Of a stretch of DNA of 64,000 nt, positions 49,201-60,249 are shown in pieces; position 1 is the stretch's first letter, and the number at the start of each line of letters is the position of its first letter. The position numbers and the translations under genes were made by a program. The stretch is from assembly GCA_030272155.1 (NCBI GenBank), contig CP126205.1, forward strand, positions 310,001-374,000, given 5' to 3'. The DNA is from Tetradesmus obliquus (Eukaryota > Chlorophyta > Chlorophyceae > Sphaeropleales > Scenedesmaceae). The notes beneath the pieces are model-generated. The model had not been told where the DNA came from. It made no database searches and was given only the letters and a program-made list of their open reading frames with translations.

Positions 49201-51989
49201 TAAGACACAGGGCTCAGGCAAAAATGTTGCCGCATGTTCAAAGCAGGGCATTGCACACAGACAAGCGCTGTGCATTATTGAGAGCAGGTGCCAGCCGCAG
49301 GTGCATGCTAGAGCGGATGTTTTGCTTCCGCGCAGTGACAGCAGTGCTGGGTGCGTGCTAGCACGCGGCTGCCGCCCCTCACCCTGCAGCACGCCTCAGG
49401 TGACGGCGGCGAGACAGAGGTCTTGTTGCTGTCCAGCACAAAGCCGGGGGCGCAGGTCTGCGGCACTGCTGGCGATGCGGGTGGGTTGGTGTTGCCGCAT
49501 GTCTTGTTGAGGCAGCAGTTGGCGTCTGACGGGAACCCAGGCAGTGGCGAGGGGTTGGGGACCGCAAAGGATGGGCAGGTGTATGGCTGGTTGCCGCCCT
49601 GGGTGGTGTTGGCGTCACTGCATGTGGCAAGCAGGGCCTGCAGGAGAGGCACACACACAGAGAGTGGGTGACGTCAGAAACGGTCAGCGATCACGCAGCT
49701 GCTTGTGAGGTGACTGCTGACTGCTACACATCCGTCAACAACATCATGATGTGTGGAACATATACGCCGCAAAGACATGTGCTTTGAAGACTGCATGCAG
49801 GTGCACACCTAATATATCAGGCTGATCTGGCCACACTGCATGGCTGTCTCAGCGCACCATGCGCTGCCACTCACCACGCAACACCTGCTCTGGTTAGCAG
49901 GCGTGAACGTGTCGGAGCCGTTGACACGGACAAAGCCTGGTCCACAGTCAATGGGCTGGGTGCCGTTCACATCAGGCCTGGTGTCACCACAAGTGCCAGC
50001 GCAGCAGGTGGCGTCACTGGGTGATGTGCTGCTGCCGCTACTGCTGGCGTACACCAGGGGAGGGGTGCACTGGAAGGTGGCGTTGCTGGTAGCACTGGGC
50101 TTGGCGCAAGTTGGCACATACTGCAGTGGCAGCAGGGAGCAGCAGGCATAGGTAAGACACTGCGCTCAGAAGAGGAAGTTTACGCATGTTCAAAGCAGGG
50201 CATTGCACACAGACAAGCGCTGTGCATTATTGAGAGCAGGTGCCAGCCGCAGGTGCATGCTAGAGCGGATGTTTTGCTTCCGCGCAGTGACAGCAGTGCT
50301 GGGTGCGTGCTAGCACGCGGCTGCCGCCCCTCACCCTGCAGCACGTCTCAGGTGACGGCGGCGAGACAGAGGTCTTGTTGCTGTCCAGCACAAAGCCGGG
50401 GGCGCAGGTCTGTGGCACTGCTGGCGATGCGGGTGGGTTGGTGTTGCCGCATGTCTTGTTGAGGCAGCAGTTGGCGTCTGACGGGAACCCAGGCAGTGGC
50501 GAGGGGTTGGGGACCGCAAAGGATGGGCAGGTGTATGGCTGGTTGCCGCCCTGGGTGGTGTTGGCGTCACTGCATGTGGCAAGCAGGGCCTGCAGGAGAG
50601 GCACACACGCAGAGAGTGGGTGACGTCAGAAACGGTCAGCGATCACGCAGCTGCTTGTGAGGTGACTGCTGACTGCTACACATCCGTCAACAACATCATG
50701 ATGTGTGGAACATATACGCCGCAAAGACATGAGCTTTGAAGACTGCATGCAGGTGCACACCTAATATATCAGGCTGATCTGGCCACACTGCATGGCTGTC
50801 TCAGCGCACCATGCGCTGCCACTCACCACGCAACACCTGCTCTGGTTAGCAGGCGTGAACGTGTCGGAGCCGTTGACACGGACAAAGCCTGGTCCACAGT
50901 CAATGGGCTGGTTGCCGTTCACATCAGGCCTGGTGTCACCACAAGTGCCAGCGCAGCAGGTGGCGTCACTGGGTGATGTGCTGCTGCCGCTGCTGCTGGC
51001 GTAGACCAGGGGAGGGGTGCACTGGAAGGTGGCGTTGCTGGTAGCACTGGGCTTGGCGCATGTTGGCACATACTGCAGTGGCAGCAGGGAGCAGCAGGGG
51101 ACAGGTGAAACTATTGATGCAAACCTACAACAGCAATGCATGGTTAGCTGGAATTTCTTGCAACGCAAGCATATTCGGTGATATTGGAACAACTCGGCTT
51201 ATCACTTGCCGCCTGTAACGCAGTTACATGCAGCATGTCCGTCAACAACCTCAGGTTGAACAGCATAAGAAGCAGAGACATGTGCTGTGCATCCTGCACC
51301 TGACTTTATCAGGCTCATCTGGCCACACTACATGGCTGCCTCAGCGCACCATGCGCTGCCACTCACCACGCAACACCTGCTCTGGTTAGCAGGCGTGAAC
51401 GTGTCGGAGCCGTTGACACGGACAAAGCCTGGTCCACAGTCAATGGGCTGGGTGCCGTTCACATCAGGCCTGGTGTCACCACAAGTGCCAGCGCAGCAGG
51501 TGGCGTCACTGGGTGATGTGCTGCTGCCGCTGCTGCTGGCGTAGACCAGGGGAGGGGTGCACTGGTAGGTGGCGCTGCTCGTAGCACTGGGCTTGGCGCA
51601 TGTCGGCACATACTGCAGTGGCAGCAGGGAGCAGCAAGGAACATGTGAGGCCTTCGATGTAGACCTTTAACAGCTGCACAGCAAGACCTTTTACAGGCAG
51701 GGCCGCATATGAATGCAACTCTACTGCCGTCAGATGTTGTAGGCTACAACTGGTAAATGATTTGCCATCTCATATGGCTGGTGGGCGCATTGCTTGGCAA
51801 TCCAATGGAGCTAGGCTTCTCAACCTCACATGAATGACTTCATGGGCCCAAGCTGCTGTTGCTCACCTTGCAGCAGGCGCCAAGGTCTGTGCTGTTGGCC
51901 TTGTCAGAGTCATACATAAACTGTTGGCCGCAGTTATTGAAGGGGCCGCTTCCAGGGGCAGGCAGCCCGCATGTTGGCACAAACTGAAT

Positions 51990-52033
<44 letters not shown>

Positions 52034-55000
52034 CTTTCAGCAATGGCCTGTGCTGGGTGAAACCCAACCAGCAGAAGCTGCCATGCTTCTAGATCTGCTT
52101 GCACTGTGCAGCACTGCCATCCTGTGGTTGCGGCCGGCATACTTCATGCACTTGCAGGCATAGCCGCAATGCAACGCTATCCCCCCTAGCTGCGCAGCTG
52201 TTTGAAGGCCAGGTGCCAGCTTTTTGAGCTTCATCCCAAGGATGCTCCGCACCTCGCAGCAGTTGGCGTTGTTGGCGGCCAGGGCCTGTGAGCCTGGCTT
52301 GGTCTTGTAACCAGGACCAACGTTGGATGTGCAGTTGTATGCATCCTTTTCGGGCGTGAGCGGCAGCGTGTCCTCGCAGGTGATCGGCTGCATTGTGCCG
52401 GCCGCAGCAGAACAGCAGAGTGCGAGTCAGCCAATCAGGCAGGCATCAAAAGTATGTTCGTGCGAGGGGCAGCGTGTCTTTGCAGGTGACCGGCTGCGTT
52501 GACGCAGGCAGGGCACGGCAGTACAGCAGGTTGCGAGTCAGCCAGTCGGGCAGGCAACAAGTATGATCATGCACAGGGCTGCACAGACGCTGCGTGTTCG
52601 TGCAGGTGATTTTCTGTGCACACAGGCCGCGGCAGTACAGCACATCACCAGTCAGCCAGTCAGGCAGGCAGCGTTGGCTCCTGACTGAGGTTCCCCACTC
52701 CTCGTTTGAGTGGAGCATGTAATGTAATGTAATGTGATGCCGCGCAGGCGGGGCATCCAGTACAACCATGCAGTGGGGCGGCTTCCCTGGTGCCGCAGTA
52801 CATGACTGGCATGCCCAAGAACAAGAGAGCGCCATGAAAAGGGTGTGAATGCATTCGATGCCGATCATGCCGCATGCAACATGACAACAGGTTGCTGCAG
52901 AGCACGACGCGCTCACCAGGCAGCATGACTGGGGCGTCACGGTGGTGTTGTCGACAGCAGCTGGGTTGTAGACCCATGATAGCGGGCCTGGTGCGGCTGC
53001 GCAGTCGTAGGGCTGGTTGCCTTGTGCTTGAAGGTCTGCGTCCTTACATGAGGGCTGCAGGACACACCACAGCAGGCAGGCAGGCAGGCAGGCAGGCAAG
53101 ATGTGGCAGTTGTATTCAGGGCCATTGCTGGCGGCCACCCAGTAGTTGCGACTGGCAGACACTGCTACAACAAGACAGTAACACGACAGCACACAGACGT
53201 TCAACCTACATGCTTTGGAGAGCATTGACAACGCACCGCTCATGCATAGCCGCAGCAGCAGCCACGCACAGCCGGAGCATCGCTGCAGCAGCAGCAGCAG
53301 CAGCCACGTTCCAGCCACGCACCAAAATGCAGCTGTATCTCATGCCACTCCACAGCATGCCGTCTGCATTGACGTTGGTGGCGCCTGCATCTGAGCAGCC
53401 GGTATTGTCAAAGGCCTGGCTCAGCTCGATCCGTGTAAAGCCTGTGCCAGGCAGAGCAGTCACGTTCAGTGTCTTCACACCCTCGCCGTCCTTGCAGTTG
53501 CTGCATGGGCCTGCAGATGTTGTGCAGACAGCAGCATGGTTTAATCAATGGATTTTGTTATGGACAAGGGTCTTCACATCCTTGCCGATCTCGCAGTTCT
53601 TGCATGGGCCTGCAGGCGGTTGCGCAGACAGCAGCATGGTTTGATTAATGAATTTTGTCACGGACAAGGGTCTTCACATCCTTGCCCACCTCGCAGTTGC
53701 TGCATGGGCCTGCAGGCGGTTGCGCAGACAGCAGCATGGTTTGACCGATGCGACATCACACCAGCATCAAGGAGAGGCAGGGGCTGCAGCTTCATGCAAG
53801 TAATGTGCGAGGAAGTGCGCTGAAGTACATCCCGCTGGGTGAGGCTGTGAAAACCAAGCTGGTGGAGTGCGTATGGCATGCAACACACATGGAGCAGACA
53901 GCTGCTGCAGCACCGCTGGAGTCGCAGCAGGGGACTGGGCGCTGCAGGCTGGCGGCAGAATGCCGGATGAGGCGTGCAGCTCAGCAGCGAGCCATGCTCA
54001 CCGTATGTTTCGATGATGGTGCCGTTGCCAGCAACCGCCTGCAAGCACCAGAGCAGCAAACACGCCAAGGAGGTGGTTGCAGCTCGCGCTATTGGACGCC
54101 GGTCGTTCGCAATGGTGATGACAACAGCAGCAGCAGAATCATGATTGGCATCACGAACAGCTGCCCAGAGCAGCACCTCATGCACTCCGGACAGCAGCAG
54201 CTGCTGCCAGCACGTGTCCAGAGCACAGCATGTCAAGATACGGCGCGACCTTGGCACTTCAGGTGTTGATGCTTCCTGGCATACCACCACAACAATGACG
54301 GAACCATGCTCAAGTAACAGCCCGTGACATGTCACAGCTATGTTACATCTCTCACCTGGAAAGGTCCGTTTCGAGTCCAGGAGTGAATTGCTTCCACCGC
54401 TTGGATCACGTCTAGATCATAACCGCCAGCCAGCCTTGCCCCCGCAGTGCCAACATCGATTGCTGTGAACTCGACGTACGTCAGGAAGGTGTTGGCAGCA
54501 GTGATCTGGTACGTGATAGGGTTTCTGGGGTTTACAATACCCCGCGAGCCTCCACTGGCAGATGTAACTGGCGAGAAAGAGAACTCGCCACATGTGGTGC
54601 TGGCAGCACTGCCGCAGCATAGGCCTGAAGTGATGGAATCGTTGCCGGGAACGGAGTTGGGCGCTGCGCAGAACTGTGGGTTGGCCAAGCGCCGTGCGCA
54701 GGAGAAGCCCGCTTGGTTGGTGAAAGGAGGGTTCCAAGGCACGGCTGCAGAGCAGCAAGGGAGGGTGGCGGTAACATGGAAGCAGACGGCAGCAGACGGC
54801 GGAAGCAGCAGCATCAAGGCCGGTCAGTCGCCGTTGGATGTACTGCGTTGTGCAACTGAGAGGGCAACGTCAAGCCACTCCAGCCAAGTGCTGTGAGCTG
54901 CGCCATCAGCTCTTCTGCCCTGCAGGCCAAGCGCTGTTGGCCGCAGAATGCCGTTGCCAGTATCCAGAAGCGTGCTTTCTATGCCAGCATCAAAATACAT

Positions 55001-55867
55001 CAGTTCCATAGCTTGGCGGCATACCACAACGTTCCGTATCATACATCCGTAACATATTTAGTGCATCGCACCTGTTGGGTAGCCCGTGGGAGGTGCTGCA
55101 GGCATGTTGAGCTGGTGCACGCTGCCGTCACACACCAGAGTGCTGGGGCCCGCCAGCAGCAGGCTGCGGCTCGCTGCCCTTGCTGCTGCTGCCGCAGCAG
55201 GCTTCAGCAGACCAGGGGCTGGAGCAGATCGGGAGAAGATATCGCGCAGCCTGCGGCCACTTCCTGCAACCGCAGCAGCAGCAGCAGCAGACAGGGCATG
55301 GTGTGCAGGCTGGGGTGCATGAGACACCGCTGGTAGCAGCATAAGCAGCTCTGGTGCCGATTAAGCCTTGGAAGCAAGCTCCGTGAGTACATGCAGCACA
55401 CAGGTGCGTAGTTTGCAAGTGATGCCTGCAGGCACACACAGCAGCAGCAGCAGCAGCAGCAGCTGCAGCTGCGCTGCTGGCAGCAGCATGCCCACTACAT
55501 GCGGCCCTCAGGACACCTCACGCCATACAGCAAGCAGATACTGGTGGCATTGCTGCAAATATGTGATCGCATGTGAATCAAACTCACCAGCAGCTCTGCT
55601 TGACTGAGGGCCTGTCCATCTGGCGGGAGGCGCGATGCACTGCGAGTCTTTGCAGCCAGCACACTCCACACAACCGCTGCAGCTGCCTGCTGCGCACACG
55701 CAATAGTTTTCTCCTTTCACTGGACATACGGGTCGGTCGTTGCTGTCACTGTTGTTAGTAGAATTGACAGTTGTGTTTTGGGCGTCTGTCGACGGTGCTG
55801 ACAATGCCAGCAGACCCGCCAGCAGCACCACGCTGCGGATCCCAGCAGCGGAGGCTTTTGGAGCCAT
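40249..55867 (-). CDS. Giant secreted protein of about 54 four-cysteine modules, 28 exons
   Basis: Family not recognised; probably an extracellular or cell-wall glycoprotein. Exons run 55867-55588, 55263-55072, 54744-54356, 54038-54002, 53510-53323, 53054-52917, 52387-52253, 51983-51867, 51612-51367, 51072-50827, then alternating A (255 nt) and B (246 nt) exons to 44159 (see array), 43928-43530, 43241-42991, 42823-42556, 42303-40249. All join in phase to about 2,815 residues. Residues 1-29 form a signal peptide (VVLLAGLLAL...STDA). A Cys-poor N-terminal region precedes a GPCSNCKDGEGVKTLNV block. Modules of 38-45 residues follow: Thr-Cys-x-Asp, Cys after 10-15 residues, then Cys-Cys about 20-25 later. 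Many N-x-S/T sites and a SPLPPSPAP linker fit a glycoprotein. The C-terminus (after CTPRQCPAPATINALLP) is a separate Cys-containing domain of unknown type. The 37-nt exon is tentative. Confidence 0.8.
41165..41965 (-). repeat. Seven 120-bp repeats inside the last exon of the Cys-module gene
   Basis: Each unit encodes one 40-residue module: SPTCANTNLASPGAAFTCPA, GSVPNMAN, STTVTAASCC. Units at about 41286-41405 and 41406-41525 are almost identical; the outer ones are more diverged. These repeats carry no introns, unlike the 953-bp units. Confidence 0.93.
44147..51106 (-). repeat. 953-bp tandem array, 7.3 units, each with exons A and B
   Basis: Period is 952-953 bp. B exons: 50827-51072, 49875-50120, 48922-49167, 47970-48215, 47017-47262, 46064-46309, 45111-45356, 44159-44404. 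A exons: 50335-50589, 49383-49637, 48430-48684, 47478-47732, 46525-46779, 45572-45826, 44619-44873. Each exon codes two Cys modules and is phase 0 at both ends, so units can be gained or lost without frameshift. Copies differ at only a few positions; the outermost B at 44159 is the most diverged (AEKGRCC). Variants are shared by non-adjacent copies. Confidence 0.95.
51300..51655 (-). repeat. Detached B-type unit upstream of the array
   Basis: An extra B exon (51367-51612) with partly matching flanks lies outside the 953-bp rhythm. Its downstream intron begins CTGACTTTATCAGGCTCATC where array units have a related CTAATATATCAGGCTGATC segment, so it derives from the same ancestor but has diverged longer. 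Confidence 0.85.
52375..52700 (-). repeat. Copies of the exon start coding ITCEDTLPL in the preceding intron
   Basis: The functional exon starts at 52387 (PITCEDTLPLTPEK). Related acceptor-plus-exon starts lie at about 52470-52550 (PVTCKDTLPLART) and 52590-52675 (KITCTNTQRL), with shared flanks including CAGTCAGGCAGGCA. A TGTAATG-type pentamer run follows at 52717-52737. Confidence 0.85.
53073..53098. repeat. (CAGG)6 microsatellite in an intron
   Basis: Six CAGG units on the plus strand, just upstream (gene orientation) of the acceptor at 53055. Confidence 0.95.
53466..53740 (-). repeat. Three copies of the exon start coding GPCSNC
   Basis: The functional copy starts at 53510. Two further copies at about 53566-53625 and 53673-53735 share TGCAGGCCCATGCAGCAACT on the minus strand, followed by the NCEVGKDVKTLV coding potential and a common 40-bp flank with ATGCTGCTGTCTG. 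Period is about 107 bp. Confidence 0.9.
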
Positions 55868-58206
55868 GTTTCAACCTGCAGCACACGTTGGCGTTCAGTT
55901 GGCGTGCTGTGGTGGTGCTCATGCCAGAATCAGCGATACAGCACCGCGAGATCCAGCTGATCCCAGCTGGATGACCACCACCATCACCCCATCTACCTGG
56001 TTTAAAGGTAGTTTCTGCTTTGATAAGTAGAACGTGCACTGATCGTAAAGCGCTTGCTACGGTGATGGAAGCGGGTTCACTGCCACCTACCTGCCGTCAG
56101 GGCAGGGCAAGCTGTAGTGACGCAACCGGACCACGTAGATTTGTTTTGCACTTGCACCTCCTTTTGAACCTTGAACTTTCGAATACACCTCCGTCAACGA
56201 TCCAGAGGAGCTTTGGTAATCACCTCTCGTGCTTGAGACTCTAAGTAAGCACCTTGACTTGTTTAAACCAGCTTAAGCGGGGATCAAGTTTCAATTGATG
56301 AATACTACGGGCTCACGGGTCGCACATGGTACAGGCGAGCAGCAGCCGCATTACGGGCGAGATTGTACGGGCAGTCAACCAAACAAAGAAGCAGCAGGAA
56401 AGGCGACGAACAACCGTTACAATAAGAAAGTATTTGCTTTTGTCGTTGGAAAACAACTCCGTGTGCTGGCTGGCTTTCTGTGCATGATCGCAAACCTACG
56501 GGCCTTTGAGGCTCGCCTGTGCAGGTTACACTATACGATCACCAAGCACATGGCGTTCTCCTTCGACGACAGGTCTATTTTCGACGTTTGAATCAAGCGC
56601 ATAAGCTCAGCGGCTACCACGCCATGAGCTCGTGCAGCTTGTCTCACCCTGCTGTTGAGAGTGCTGCTCAGCCATGTACTGCTGGATCAACCCAGCAAAG
56701 ACAGCAAGTTTTGACCGTATCACCACACGAATATTCAACATTTCTGCTTCTGGCAGCAAACGCACAGCAACATCAACGGGTCGGCCATGTTACATGCCAG
56801 CCCCTCAAAAGCACGTTATTGTGGCATCACCCGCCAGGGATGGCCTTGCTGCTAGCAGGGCATCGCAGCATGCTCCCACAAACACACGATTGTGTGCCAT
56901 GCATCAACAGCAGTCCCTCAATGTGCAGGTACAGCACTTCAGCTGCTGGCACGGTTGAGATTGCAAAAGCTGTCACAATTACTCATGCTGCATGCGCGTC
57001 AAGGTGGTGCATTGTCTTCCACACTGCTGCAAGTGCTGTTGCAACTTGCGTCACACCAGCATAACTTTCAAATTGAACACGTTGTGTCGTCCAAATGCTT
57101 TTCAGCCAACAGAACTTGCATCAACATGCAGGCACCACACGCAGCCGACGCATTGCTAATACAGTCTGAACAAGATCTCAACAGCAATAGATCTGCGGCC
57201 ACAGAAGAGCTACTCAAAACACCCATTGATCCCATCTGCACAACCACCAATACATATGCAGCACAAGCTCAAGCACTGACCAACAACCAACCACCAAGGG
57301 CACCATCGTCTGCATGTGGCGACGACAGCACCATCACCACAATAAACAGGAAGCTTGCCGCAGCAACCCGCAGGCACTCACAGTGTGGACAGCTGCATGC
57401 TTGTGCCACAGCATAAAGCAGTGGAACGTGATGCTAGCCTGCTGACATGCATCCAAATGCAGTGTTTGGGTCGACAACATCAACAGCATCTCAGGTGACA
57501 CTACACCAGCGCAGCACGCCTGGCTGCTGCCATGCACGCATGCATGCATCGTGCACATGGCGCACACAACCTACTCGCGTACAACTATATCTCATGCACA
57601 TGCTGCAGAAGGCCTGACCCTTAAACCAACACCGCAGCACTGGCGCCACGTCCCATGCACAACACGACTGCTGCATCTGCCCACTGCACTCAGCAGGAGC
57701 ACTGCTGGCAGCTACAGCTGCGCGAGGCAGCTGTAGGCCTCACGCCACCCTCAACGTAGCTGCAGCAGCGTGCCCCCACGCCAGCCGCGCACCCTGCTGC
57801 GCACACCAGGCCCCGTCCCAAACACGGCACAAACGTAGCGCTGGCCTCGCGGCACCCTCACGCCGCCAGATGCTTGCCTCCAAAGGAGCGGCTCACACCC
57901 GGCACAAAGCAAGCCCTGTCACGTGCTGCACCTTCATCATGACCGCCGGGCCGCTCCACCTTGCCGCTCTTCAGCTTGTAGCTGCCCAGCGCAATGACCT
58001 GGTACTGTTCTGCGCTTGTCGGTGTAGCGGCCCGGCAATATCCAGTCCTGCTCGGCGCTGACAGCTGCACTAGCGAGCGCTGTCTTCATTGCACTGTCCC
58101 TCACGACAGCTGCTGCAGCCGGCCCTGCTGGCAGCAGCTCCACCCCTGCACAGCACCAACTCACACCCGGCACAAGGGAAGCCCCGCAAACCGCTGATTA
58201 AGCCGA
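55868..58206. other. 2.3 kb without a supported intact gene
   Basis: It includes the promoter side of the Cys-module gene (near 55868) and the 3' side of the starch-binding protein gene (near 58207). An open plus-strand stretch at 56892-57416 has no recognisable motif. The partial gene copy at 57948-58190 is listed separately. Confidence 0.6.
57948..58190 (-). pseudogene. Decayed copy of the 3' end of the starch-binding protein gene
   Basis: On the minus strand it reads EQDWILPGRYTDK and, after a frameshift, YQVIALGSYKLKSGKVE, matching NDWDSPGRYTDKPKNYQITE and GNYKLKSGKLE of the adjacent gene. Flanking CTCACACCCGGCACAA is also shared (57889 and 58152). The copy is frameshifted and has lost the first CBM exon, so it is a pseudogene fragment from a local tandem duplication. 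Confidence 0.85.
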
Positions 58207-59929
58207 TCAATACACCCGTTCCAGCTTTCCACTCTTCAGCTTGTAGTTGCCTGGCTCGGTGATCTGGTAGTTCTTGGGCTTGTCGGTGTAGCGGCCCGGG
58301 GAGTCCCAGTCATTCTCCCCGTTGTTCATCACAAATTCCATTGAAGTGCCCTCGATGCTGATGGTCTTGGTGGCGTGGTCCTGCTGGCTGGTGGTAAGCT
58401 TCTTGCCAGGCACTGCGGTCCAGGCTGCACGCGCATGCCACACATCACCAGAGAGAGCAAGGGGACGGGCAAGCAAGGCATGCTTGAGCAGGAAGGCAAG
58501 GAGGGGCAGCGTGCGCGCCGTTGGACGAGCCAGCAGCAGAACAGCAGTGCTGGTGCAGGCCAGCAGCAGCGATGCTGCAGTATGTGTGCGGAGCAGCTGG
58601 GCATGCAGTGCTGCAGCTGATCGATACAAAGGAGGGAGGACGCGCACACCAAGGGAGCCAGCAGGCATGCAACCAGCCCCTAAGCCCCGACAACTGTTCA
58701 CACACTAGCAGGTGCAAGCTTATCACCGGTTCGCTTGGTCGTGATCAAAGACAGGCACTGCACAAGCGCCGCTGCTGCTCACTCTTGCCGTCCATGGTGT
58801 AGTGGATGAAGCAGTTGTGCCAGCCGCTGATGTAGGTGAGGTTGATGACAGCAGGCGGCGCAGGCGGGGGCGGCGGCTGCATCTGCTGCGGCGGCTGCTG
58901 CATTTGCTGTGGTGGCTGCTGCTGCATCTGCTGCGGAGGATGCTGCTGCTGCTGTTGCATCTGCATCTGCTGCTGTGGCGGTGCCTGTTGCGGCATCTGC
59001 TGCTGCTGCTGCGGCTGCTGCTGCTGCTGGTATGGCATTTGCTGGGGCTGCTGCGGCATCTGCTGCTGCGGCATCTGCTGCTGCATGTACTGCGCTGGCG
59101 GTGCTGGCGATGCGCCGCGTGGAGCAGAGAACACCTGAGGCGGCGCCCGCTGCGCCTCGGCAGCAGCCTGCAGACAGCGGCAGCGGATCACTCAACAGTG
59201 CAGTTGACATGCAGACTAAAGTACTGTACTGGCATACAGCTGCAAGCAGGTGAGCTGCGCAGCATGCCTTCTGTGGGTGCAGCAGTTGTTGGTGACGCAA
59301 GATGCACTGATCAAGTGGTGCAACGCAACATCAGCTGAAGTATCCAGAAACGGTGCCACGCAACATCAGATGAAGTATTCAGAAACGGTTAAGAAAGAGG
59401 AGGTGTGTCTTTGTGCACACTATCAGGGTGAAAGGATACACAACAGGACATTGGCCAAGCAGCAGCGTGCAACAGCAGAACAAGGGTTTGGACTCACCTG
59501 CTGTGCTGCTGTAGTTTCAAGGCGAAGTCGCTCCACCTCGCGTTCTGCAGACATAGATCACACGTTTTGTCCACGGCGTGGCTTGCGTTCGCAGCTGCAC
59601 AAGCAGGTCTACTGCCACTGCTACAACAGCAACCAACGCACCCTCAACGCACCTAGGTCAGCAATGCGCCTGTTTGCGACCGCGAGCTCCTCCTGAACCT
59701 TTACCCTGCTGTTATTCAACGCCAACATGTTCTTCTGAGTTGTCAGCAGCATCTTGGCGATCTCTCGCTGCTTTTCGACGTCGAGCTTCTTGTCGCTGCT
59801 CTTCTCAGCCCCATTGCTGCCAGCAGCTCTGACGAGCAGCCGCGGTGGCTGCCACTGTCGATACTTGCATGTACTAGGACTGTATAGGCAGCCCTGTCTG
59901 CCCAAGCTGTGCCTTTGAAGCGACTGCAT
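58207..59929 (-). CDS. Plastid coiled-coil protein with C-terminal starch-binding (CBM25/53-like) module
   Basis: Likely binds starch or another glucan in the chloroplast (inferred). Exons 59929-59653, 59544-59498, 59167-58783 and 58424-58207 join in phase to 308 codons. ATG 59929 opens a Ser/Arg/Gln-rich leader ending LLVRAAGSN, a good plastid cleavage context. Residues 45-108 (KKLDVEKQREIAKMLLTTQK ... EREVERLRLETTAAQ) form a coiled coil. Residues 125-205 are Gln/Pro/Met-rich repeats (QQMPQQ, PPQQM). From about 213: VINLTYISGWHNCFIHYTMD, WTAVPGKKL, MEFVMNNGENDWDSPG, NYQITEPGNYKL. This follows the CBM25/CBM53 pattern: GW...Y, W..VPG, then 'FVmN.G...WD' and 'NY.I..pG'. There is no catalytic domain, so it is a scaffold or targeting protein rather than an enzyme. 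Divergent from the DEAH helicase at 60250. Confidence 0.8.
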
Positions 59930-60249
59930 GCCGTTCAAACTGACGGTTGCTTACAAGAGCACGATCGAGTATCTTAGTCATGCAATAACCATGGACGTCG
60001 CCTTTCGTGCTAGGCTCTTGCCTTCGGATAGGGCCCTTGTCGAGTCACCAAGGCAGTGACACGGTTAGTTTTGTCTCTGCTAGGAGCCTGCACGTCTTCA
60101 AGTCAGAACCTTACGTCATGAATTTGAAATTAGAAGTAAGGTTGCGCTTCTTACAACTCCTGCCCTCCACTCTGGCTCCTGGCACTGCAAGCTGCTGCCC
60201 GGGCTTGGCTGCACATCTTGCAGGAAGCCTGTGCAATAAGGTCAAAGCA
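59930..60249. promoter_or_regulatory. Shared 5' region of starch-binding protein and DEAH helicase genes
   Basis: The 320 bp lies between two divergent start codons and must contain both promoters. No TATA box or repeated motif stands out. The upstream in-frame ATG at 60118 could lengthen the helicase N-terminus. Confidence 0.5.

Noticed and set aside
44147..51106. Repeated minus-strand open frames of about 100-180 residues read as a cluster of small Cys-rich genes
   Set aside because: Each ends at a GT donor and begins at an AG acceptor, all are phase 0, and they join to the flanking exons without a frameshift. They are exons of one gene.
56892..57416. 174-codon plus-strand frame upstream of the Cys-module gene
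   Set aside because: No domain, composition like its non-coding surroundings, and start codon buried in repetitive CA-rich sequence.
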